The position numbers and the translations under genes are program-made. The notes under the pieces are model-generated. The model saw only the letters and a program-made list of their open reading frames with translations. It was not told the DNA's origin and ran no database searches. 18,674 bases of DNA from Stramenopiles sp. TOSAG23-3 (Eukaryota > Sar): NCBI GenBank assembly GCA_900128585.1, contig LT642267.1, positions 8,130-26,803 of the forward strand. The letters run 5' to 3'. Below are positions 1 to 7,000 of the stretch, one piece after another (position 1 is the stretch's first letter; every line of letters begins with the position of its first letter).

Positions 1-870
1 GGGGAGGCCCGGGGGCAAACGGGTCGTGTCGACCAGGCTGTTGCACCTGCTGTTGTTCCTGGGGTGGTCCAGATGCAAATGGATCGTAACGCCCACCTTG
101 CTGTTGCTCCTGCGGTGGTCCAGATACAAACGGGTCGTAGCGCCCACCTTGTTGCTGCTCCTGGGGAGGCCCAGATGCAAACGGGTCACGTTGTCCAGGC
201 TGCTGCACCTGCTGTTGTTCCTGCGGAGGCCCAGAGGCAAACGGGTCACGTCGACCAGGTCGTTGTTCCCGGGGTGGCCCAGAAGCAAATGGATCGTAAC
301 GCCCACCTTGCTGTTGCTCCTGCGGTGGCCCTGACGCAAAGGGGTCATTTCGACTGGTCTGCTGCTGCTGGGGAGGCCCGGAGGCAAATGGGTCGTTACG
401 ACTAGGCCGTTGCTGCTGTTGGGGTGGCCCGGGCGGAAATGCTGGCTGCTGTTGTTGTGTAGGCGGCGGCCCAGAGTCAAAGGGGTCGTGACGTCCACCC
501 TGGTGTTGCTCCTGCGGTGGCCCAGCGGCGAAGGGGTCGTTTCGTCCAGGCTGTTGCTGGGGAGGCCCAGAGGTAAATGGGTCGTTTCGTCCAGGCTGGT
601 GCTGTTGTTGCGGTGGTCCAGAGGCGAACGGGTCATGTCGACTACCTTGCTGCTGCTGCTGCTGCTGGGGTGGCCCAGAGGCAAATGGATCGGGTCGGGC
701 AGGCTGTTGCTGCTGCTGGGGAGGCCCAGAGGCAAATGGGTCGGGTCGGGCAGGCTGTTGCTGCTGCTGGGGAGGCCCAGAGGCAAATGGGTCGTGGCGA
801 CCACCTTGCTGTTGTTGCGGTGGCCCAGAGGCAAATGGGCCGTTCCGGCCAAATTGCTGTCCCTGTGATA
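1..870 (-). repeat. Tandem minisatellite encoding DPFASGPPQ units
   Basis: The coding strand repeats a unit of about 45-60 bp whose core encodes DPFASGPP followed by a variable Gln run and a short Gly/Arg/Pro spacer. About 16 units lie between 1 and 870; the two around 670-780 are nearly identical, and others differ by several substitutions. Sparser single copies continue at about 1010 and 1165. Unit length varies mainly in the Gln run, as expected for slippage or unequal exchange. Confidence 0.85.
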
Positions 871-1231
871 GTGCCCCGGTGTGGTCTTGTGGCTGTTGCT
901 GTTGCTGCTGTGGTGGTGGTGGGCCTGAAGCGTACGGCTGGGTCTGCCCATAGTGCTGCTGCTGTTGCTGTTGCTGCCCGTAACCCTGGTGCTGTTGAGA
1001 CGACGCGAACGGATCGCTACCATTCTGGTGTTGTTGTTGTTGCTGATGATGATGATGATACTGTTGGGACCCATGTCCATACGCTTCTTGATGGCCTTGT
1101 GGTGGCCCGTAAGAATCCCGACCACCACCAGTTTGTTGGTATTGCGGTGGTCCAGACGCAAAAGGGTCGCCCCCTCCCCCTCCTCCACTAGTAGGAGGTG
1201 CTCCAAGCCTATTAAAATCAAAAGCTTGCAT
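1..1231 (-). CDS. Gln/Pro-rich DPF-repeat protein, N-terminal part (runs off left edge)
   Basis: Reading the minus strand from the ATG at 1231-1229, the frame stays open for 410 codons to the window edge, so the C-terminus is missing. The protein starts MQAFDFNRLGAPP. It then becomes a repeat of roughly 16-20 residues with consensus DPFASGPPQQQQQPGR; I count 17 DPF motifs plus degenerate GPF, PYA and AFPP versions. A His/Gln-rich stretch (HHHH then poly-Q) lies near residues 55-70. No folded domain or membrane segment is visible in this part. DPF/DxF motifs are the known ligand of the AP-2 alpha-appendage in endocytic proteins such as Eps15 and epsin, and SCAMPs carry comparable N-terminal NPF repeats, so a clathrin/endocytic scaffold is a reasonable but unproven inference. 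Gln is coded by mixed CAG and CAA, which suggests a protein-level repeat rather than a recent triplet expansion. The leader reads AGGAAATAATG. Other open frames over this stretch are shadows of the repeat. Confidence 0.8.
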   Translation of the reverse strand, partial: MQAFDFNRLGAPPTSGGGGGGDPFASGPPQYQQTGGGRDSYGPPQGHQEAYGHGSQQYHHHHQQQQQHQNGSDPFASSQQHQGYGQQQQQQQHYGQTQPYASGPPPPQQQQQQPQDHTGALSQGQQFGRNGPFASGPPQQQQGGRHDPFASGPPQQQQQPARPDPFASGPPQQQQQPARPDPFASGPPQQQQQQQGSRHDPFASGPPQQQHQPGRNDPFTSGPPQQQPGRNDPFAAGPPQEQHQGGRHDPFDSGPPPTQQQQPAFPPGPPQQQQRPSRNDPFASGPPQQQQTSRNDPFASGPPQEQQQGGRYDPFASGPPREQRPGRRDPFASGPPQEQQQVQQPGQRDPFASGPPQEQQQGGRYDPFVSGPPQEQQQGGRYDPFASGPPQEQQQVQQPGRHDPFAPGPP

Positions 1232-1282
1232 TATTTCCTATATACGTACACAAACACAAACTATATCTCACTCACTCAATCA

Positions 1283-1302
1283 CTCTCTCTCTCTCTCTCT
1301 CT
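1283..1302. repeat. (CT)10 dinucleotide microsatellite
   Basis: A clean CT repeat on the plus strand, (GA)n on the sense strand of the DPF-repeat gene, about 50-70 bp upstream of its ATG. It therefore lies in the probable promoter or 5' leader of that gene. A regulatory role is not shown. Confidence 0.85.
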
Positions 1303-1490
1303 TTCTTCCCGTCTTCAATTTATACAAATCTCGATTCAATGTGTGCTACTTCTTTACACCACATCATCACAGAAATATTTTAAATGGTATAATAAAGAAG
1401 AGAAGAAGATACACACACATAACTTATTATTATTATTATTAATTATAAAAAAAAATATTTTTTATTATTATTATTATTTTTTTTTTTTTC

Positions 1491-1651
1491 GAGAAAAAAA
1501 AGAAGAAGAAGAAAGAAAGAAAGAAGAAGAAGAAGAAGAAGAAGAAAGAAGAAGAAAGAAAGAAGAAGAAGAAGAAGAAGAAGAAGAGAAGAAGAAAGAA
1601 AGAAGAAGAAGAAGAAAGAAGAAGAAAGAAGAAGAAGAAAGAAGAAGAAGA
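1491..1651. repeat. 161-bp uninterrupted polypurine tract (GAA/GAAA)
   Basis: Every base from 1491 to 1651 on the plus strand is A or G, mostly GAA and GAAA units. It is preceded by AT-rich DNA with TTA repeats (about 1422-1441) and a poly-T run (about 1478-1489). Such mirror-like purine tracts are classic candidates for intramolecular triplex (H-DNA). It lies about 260 bp upstream of the DPF-repeat gene. Lys/Glu/Arg-rich or Phe/Ser-rich translations of it are not genes. Confidence 0.95.
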
Positions 1652-1680
1652 CATGAGGCGTGCGGGCGGTGGTGACATCA

Positions 1681-1705
1681 TCTTCTTCTTCTTCTTCTTC
1701 TTCTT
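1681..1705. repeat. (TTC)n tract, inverted partner of the preceding GAA tract
   Basis: A 25-bp TTC run on the plus strand, separated from the 161-bp purine tract by a 29-bp GC-rich segment (1652-1680). The two tracts are complementary and could pair as a hairpin in single-stranded DNA or RNA. Confidence 0.9.
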
Positions 1706-2044
1706 GGCGATCATCTGTGCCATCGTTTCTTCTTCTTTTTTTAGCTGGAGAGCTGGAAAAAGAAAAGAAGCCACATCAATTAAGGATATATATATATGGG
1801 CTAATATATATAATATCTATACTGTGTATATATAAATAGGTATATTTTATATCATTTTTTAATTCTATTTGTATATAATTAATATTGAGAAATGATTTAA
1901 TATAAATCCTTATATCTACAATTACTTTATTATAACAAAAGGTCTTACTTCATTATCTCTATAAATAAATGTCCTTAATTGTAGATTATCTTGTCTCATC
2001 AGCCCTATTTTCTTCTTCTCAGATCATCATCATCTCAGGATTTG
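1706..2044. other. AT-rich spacer, no gene seen
   Basis: AT-rich DNA with short TA repeats (about 1785-1796). No credible reading frame, tRNA or other RNA gene is visible. Short open frames are low-complexity. Confidence 0.7.
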
Positions 2045-2167
2045 TTTTTCTTCTTCTTTCTTCTTTTTCTTCTTCTTCTTTCTTTCTTTCTTTCTTTCTT
2101 TCTTCTTCTTTCTTCTTCTTTCTTCTTGTTCTTTCTTCTTTCTTCTTCTTTCTTCTTCTTTCTTCTT
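2045..2167. repeat. Polypyrimidine tract (CTT/CTTT), two runs
   Basis: Pyrimidine-only runs at 2045-2127 (83 bp) and 2129-2167 (39 bp), separated by a single G at 2128. They consist of TTC, TTTC and TTTCTTC units. The strand polarity is opposite to the 1491-1651 tract, so the spacer holds a large imperfect inverted pair. Confidence 0.95.
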
Positions 2168-2212
2168 GTTCAGTTTTTTATTAGATTATTTGTGTCCTTT
2201 TGGAAAGAAAGA

Positions 2213-2242
2213 AAATACTTTTTATCACTTCGCGAAGATTGA
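2213..2242 (+). promoter_or_regulatory. Shared intergenic element with TTCGCGAA palindrome, copy 1
   Basis: The segment contains ATACTTT, then TCACTTCGCGAA, then ATTG one base later. Here the core extends to the 10-bp palindrome CTTCGCGAAG. A second copy with the same parts in the same order lies inverted at 14504-14530. Its position, about 540 bp upstream of the WDR61/SKI8 start in a divergent spacer, suggests a protein-binding site or a relic of a dispersed repeat. No factor can be named. Confidence 0.45.
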
Positions 2243-2438
2243 TTATAATTATATCAAGTACATAAACATAGAAGGGAAACTAATCAAAATCATCAATTCC
2301 AAACTCAGTAACAAACATTTGTTTTGTCGCCTGATAATTAACCAGAAAAAGAATTGTAGTTTTTAATAAATAAGTATCCATTTTTATATACTTTAACAAA
2401 ATAACATCCTATTTAAATACTTGAATTCAGTAGTAGGA

Positions 2439-2454
2439 ACGGACGGACGGACGG
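2439..2454. repeat. (ACGG)4 tetranucleotide repeat
   Basis: Four perfect ACGG units sit in otherwise AT-rich DNA, directly before a CCAAT pentamer. Two ACGG units also end the purine tract near 14354-14361. Confidence 0.8.
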
Positions 2455-2462
2455 CCAATGCT

Positions 2463-2552
2463 GTCTTGTCCTTCTTTCTTCCTTTCTTCTTTCGTTCTTC
2501 TTCCTTTCTTCTTTCTTTCGTCGTTCTTCTTCTTTCTATCTTTCTTTCTTTT
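2463..2552. repeat. Pyrimidine-rich tract upstream of WDR61/SKI8
   Basis: A TTC/TTTC/TTCC-rich stretch interrupted by a few G residues, ending about 225 bp before the WDR61/SKI8 ATG. AT-rich DNA with ATT repeats follows to about 2650. Confidence 0.85.
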
Positions 2553-2776
2553 CTAATAATTATTATTATTCAAAAAAAAATTATTATTATAAATATAATA
2601 AAATAATATGTAATATTTTAAAATTATAATATCCCCATTATTACAAGACATAAAGTAGAACGGTACAATCCAGAGAGTTGGAAACAAAACAAGGTAAACA
2701 TAGTTTCATGTTAATCTTGTATCTGTCTGTTTCGTTTTGTCTGTCTGTTTGTGCACGCTAGAAATTCAGAACCAAC

Positions 2777-3709
2777 ATGTATACGAAACGTGCCAGCAAA
2801 GCAAACGCGCACACGGATGCCATTTACAGCGTTCAATGGACATCCTCGGGGGATATTGTCACGGGCTCACTAGACGAGACGGTGTGTGTATGGTCGCACA
2901 CGCACACCACTGGGACCGACGAGAGCGGTGGGCACGGAAAGGACTCGTTTGTGCAGAAGAAGGTTTATGAAGGCCACGACCTTGGGGTCATTTCGGCCGT
3001 AGTCCGCCAAGACGGGAAACAGATGGCGGTCAGTAGTTTGGACTGCCAGATTCGGCTGTACGACGCAGAGAGTGGCACGCTGGAGAACGCCATAGACGCT
3101 GGCCCGGTAGAATCGTGGAGTTTGGCGTACCATCCGACCAACCCGGTGTTGGCAACGGGGGGGCAAGACGGTAACGTCACCCTCTGGGACTCCCAGAAGG
3201 CGGAAAAGATGAGTACCCTGAACCTTCCCAACGGAAACTTTATTCTTAGTGTTGACTACGCCAAGGACGGGAAAACCGTGGCGGCGGGGTCCCACGCCGG
3301 GGCAGTTGGTGTTTTCGACACCGAGGCGTCCAAGTTGGCGTACTCGTTTGACGACTTAAAAATGCCAGTCCGAAGCGTGGGGTATTCCAAGGACGGGAAC
3401 TTGCTGTTCGCCGCGTGCGACGATACCCATGTCAATATGTACGATTGTAGACAACAGAAAAAGATTTCGTCCCTGACCAGCCATTCTGGCTGGGTCCTAG
3501 GGCTTGACGTCAGCCCCGACGGGAAACATTTTGCCACGGGGTCGTCCGATAACACCGTAAACGTTTGGGATATAGGCCTCCGCAAATGCTTGCACACGTT
3601 TGACTCCCGCTCGGAGCAAGTGTGGGACGTGGCATACAATAGCGATGGTAGGAAATTAGTCAGTGTTGGGGATGATGCCGGGTTGTTTATGTATGAACTC
3701 GGGCATTAG
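2777..3709 (+). CDS. WDR61: WDR61/SKI8-like WD40 repeat protein
   Basis: A complete 310-residue, intronless frame. Seven WD40 blades fill the protein, at roughly residues 11-39, 65-96, 109-138, 153-182, 196-224, 237-266 and 280-307. Family-specific stretches known from WDR61 (SKI8) are easy to see: SLDETVCVW in blade 1, GHDLGVIS, DAGPVESWSLAYHP (107-120), GNFILSVDY, MPVRSVGYSKDG, HSGWVLGLDVSPD, VWDIGLRKCLHTF and a final VSVGDD. The length matches the roughly 305-residue human protein. WDR61/SKI8 is a scaffold of the SKI complex, which feeds mRNA to the cytoplasmic exosome, and is also a PAF1-complex subunit in several eukaryotes. The ATG at 2777 fits because blade 1 starts about ten residues later. 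The linker between blades 1 and 2 (residues 40-62) is His/Gly-rich and lineage-specific. The gene is head-to-head with the DPF-repeat gene and tail-to-tail with SCC2. Confidence 0.93.
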   Translation: MYTKRASKANAHTDAIYSVQWTSSGDIVTGSLDETVCVWSHTHTTGTDESGGHGKDSFVQKKVYEGHDLGVISAVVRQDGKQMAVSSLDCQIRLYDAESGTLENAIDAGPVESWSLAYHPTNPVLATGGQDGNVTLWDSQKAEKMSTLNLPNGNFILSVDYAKDGKTVAAGSHAGAVGVFDTEASKLAYSFDDLKMPVRSVGYSKDGNLLFAACDDTHVNMYDCRQQKKISSLTSHSGWVLGLDVSPDGKHFATGSSDNTVNVWDIGLRKCLHTFDSRSEQVWDVAYNSDGRKLVSVGDDAGLFMYELGH

Positions 3710-4011
3710 GTGTCCTGACACGGGAGTTTTACATTTTTTTTAGAGAAGGGGGTGAAAGAGAGACCACCGAAAACAGAGGAGTCAGGAGTGAGAGGGGGGG
3801 CGAGTCATTCGTGTTCTTTAGATATATTTTAATTTAACTCTTGCTTTTTTAAAACTATTTTTTCTTTGCTAAAATATTCTAACCATATTTATATATATGT
3901 ACAGTGCTTTCAGCGGACCGCGTTTGTAAAATTTAATGTTTACTCCCCTGTATTCGCGACGACCAGCGCGGGGGTGAGTACAAATCACGCTTGTATTTTT
4001 AAGTTATCTGT
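3710..4011. other. Convergent 3' spacer between WDR61 and SCC2
   Basis: About 300 bp between two converging stop codons. It holds a G-rich patch (about 3748-3802), AT-rich DNA around 3825-3900, and no purine/pyrimidine microsatellite or credible gene. Both 3' UTRs and poly(A) sites should lie here. Confidence 0.75.
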
Positions 4012-7000
4012 TTACACGACAACGTCGCCTAGAAGTGCCTCCTCTAACGACACTGCGCGAGCTCGTTTCAAGGTCGATCGAACAGGGGACGTGGCGGGGG
4101 AAATTTCCGATCCACTTCGTTTGCGCTTCTTCGAATTCCCACTTCCTTTGTCATTGTTTTCGACGTCGAACACGACCTTGGACAACGCGCCGATCATTGA
4201 AGTTATTTTTCTGTGCTTCGCCTTCTCTGTTGGTGCAAGCTCTTTCGCGTCGCGAAACTTCGGTTTGTAGTGGTTGATGGCTTTCGACAAGGGCGTTATC
4301 TCGTGTCGAGACAGCTTCTTAGGTTCGTATTTTTGGATTTTAGAAGCCGGTAACTGGTACACTCGCTTCAGGTGCTTCCGCAATTCAAACAAGACCATCA
4401 GACCGTACATGCCGCTGAATATTATATCAAAGTTTCGATCATGCGTCGAGCGTTTCCGTCGCATCACCGAATTTGCCCGGTCGATTGTATTCGTCCCGTG
4501 GATGCACAGCATGCGATCAATCGAATGGATCAGAAATAGTGGCTCTTCTTCCGAGGAGTACGGCAGTGACGCCAACGTTTCCGCGATGTACGACAGCTTT
4601 CGGGCGCTCGGGATTTCCTTGCGTCGATTTGTCATGGCTTCGCATTCGTCCTCGCTGTCGTCACCCGAGGCACCATCCTGGTACCGCGAAGGGGACAGGG
4701 ACGACGAGAAAGCGGTGGGCTTGCTGCCTTTCTCGATCAAATGTAGGAGCGGGCGGAATATCCCCAAGCTTGCGTCGAGAAACTTGTGCGTAAACCTGTT
4801 CGAAGGTTGGATGGCGGACACGTACAGTCGTGAAAATATTGACAAGAAACCCGTGTAGGAGTCGTCCAGGGCGCTCTCGTCCGTGACAGCGACCGTGCTG
4901 GAAAAATACTTCACTTTGAAATCGAAGGAAGCGCTCAGGGCGTCGATGAACTTTCCGCTCACGTGGTGAGGGGCTTTCTCAGCGATTGTCATCACCGCGC
5001 GGTACGCCAGGCGGCTCGTGGTGGTGTCGTCATCGGACACCAGTACCTCCAACGGTACAATGAACGGGAGAGGATTCATCAGGCCTTGCCGGAGCAGCGT
5101 CAGGATAAGGTTTACGCAGCTGTAACGCACATTTGCATCCGAGTCCAACAAAAGCTCACGAAACTTCGATTGGTGCACTTGGATGACGGCCGAGGCGATG
5201 CTTGATTCGGCATCCTGGTCCCCGTACACCTGGGCAGCGAAATTCGCGGTTTGTCGGTTTGATACTGCGATCCTATGGGCTTCTTCAATCTTACTTTCTT
5301 CTTCTTGCAAAATGCGGCACAGCGTGCTGAGAATGACTCGGCGGACGTCCGCATCGCTTGACGTCAACGATCGGGAGATCAATTCGTGAGGGCCCGTGCG
5401 GAGCATGTACTTTGGTCGTCGCACGAACAAGCACCCGAGGCCAGCAATTGCGCGAGCAAGGTACTTTCCGCCCTGAGCGCACCCGTCTGACAGGTAATGC
5501 ATATACATGCTCAATATCTGCTCGTTCACGTGGCCTGGCACCAGGTCGCCCCCACCGAACTCAACCGGCAGCAGGTCCGCGTAGTCCCCTACGGGCGACA
5601 ACGATCGCCTCGGCGGCGTCGCAAATCCACTGCTCACAGAGCTTGGCGCAGAGACCGTGCTTGCGGATTGGGGGGAAAGCCCCATGTCAAAATCATACGC
5701 TTGGCACAAGAGACCCAACTGAAAGAGTGACCTGTGAATCGAACCTTTGATTCCGAAGGATGCGGTTTGAAGACTTGTCTCTTTTCGGTACGTCCACAGC
5801 ACAGAATAAAACGCTTGCAGCGTCTGCCCGATAAGGTGATGGTCGCAGTTTTTGTTGCATAGCAGCGCGCTCCAACATTTCGCCCCGCTGATCGAGGTCA
5901 CCGTCGGGGACCGATACATTATGTTCTGCAAATCTTCCTGAAGTGATTTCATTACCCCACGGTCGCAGTCGTTCCACGTAGGCAGCAACTTCGCTAAGAT
6001 AATTGCGGTTTCCGATTTTATCCTATTGTTTGCCACCGTGTCTTGCTCGTCGTCGCCTTTTAGATATACGCAAAAGACGGGGGTGTGAGGCAGCAGCAGG
6101 GACGGGTCTGCCATTGCAAACACGCGCAAAGATGCAAAAATAGCCTGGCGTATTACCATGGCGGCCATGTCGTCCTTGAACAAGTTCCCAAACACGTTTA
6201 GATTCTCCTCTGTCAAGTGAACCAGGCCATCGACCATCGCAGCCACGGTCGCTAACAAGTGCTCCCGGATCAACGCGCGCTCTGCCGAACGGTCTTTCCC
6301 GTTGTTGTACGTCTTGTCATTCAGCGAAGCCCTTATCATATTCACCATCCACTCCAAAGATGAAGAGGGCACGCGCGCGACAAAGTTCACTATTTCGTGA
6401 GCTGTCGTCTTTGCAAATTCGGTTCCTGCGAGGGTACCACTGATCGACTCAAGCCCGGCACTCGCAAACCACAACTCCTTAAAGATATCGGTAATGATCA
6501 CTTTGACAGAGTCCAGCTCAACGATCTGGTTCATCTTCTCAGACAGTACTAGGGTTATGTCTGTGCGCCGAGGGTACTCTTTCAAGTCCAGCAAAATGCT
6601 TTTCAAAATTCGTATTGCGTGCTTTCGAACGTTGACCCCTTTGTCTCTGACACGGTTCACGATGTTGTCATGGTACGCCAGCGCATATTTCCGTCTTCGA
6701 ATAACATACTTTCCTATCAAGACGACGACCGCTTCCCGAACGGCCGTGGACAGATCCGTAAACCTCGCATTGATGGTCATTTGGAATCGTTCGTCACCAA
6801 TTAAATCGGGGTTAGAGTCAACGATGGTTGATATAGCCTTCATCGTCCTCGCTCGAAAACTGGAGGAATTGTCGCGAGAGCATTTCAGCATGTGGTCAAG
6901 CAGCTTCCCCACGTTCTTGAAGAGCGGCTTTTCGCAAACAAGCTCTAGCGCGGCATGAGCATTCGCTCTTTGGGACAGCTGAGGTGTTTCCTCTCGCACA

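Noticed and set aside
26-1191. Plus-strand Leu/Arg-rich and Val/Ala-rich open frames over the left end
   Set aside because: They are complements of the DPFASGPPQ minisatellite coded on the minus strand; their composition is dictated by the repeat.
953-1774. Open frames of poly-Lys/Glu/Arg, Phe/Ser/Leu across the GAA tract, including a minus frame starting MASFLFPALQLKK
   Set aside because: They are low-complexity translations of a microsatellite, with only a few dozen non-repeat codons and no family resemblance.
1491-2167. CRISPR-like or transposon terminal-repeat interpretation of the inverted purine/pyrimidine tracts
   Set aside because: There are no spacers of constant size, no transposase frame and no target-site duplications; simple-sequence slippage explains the repeats.
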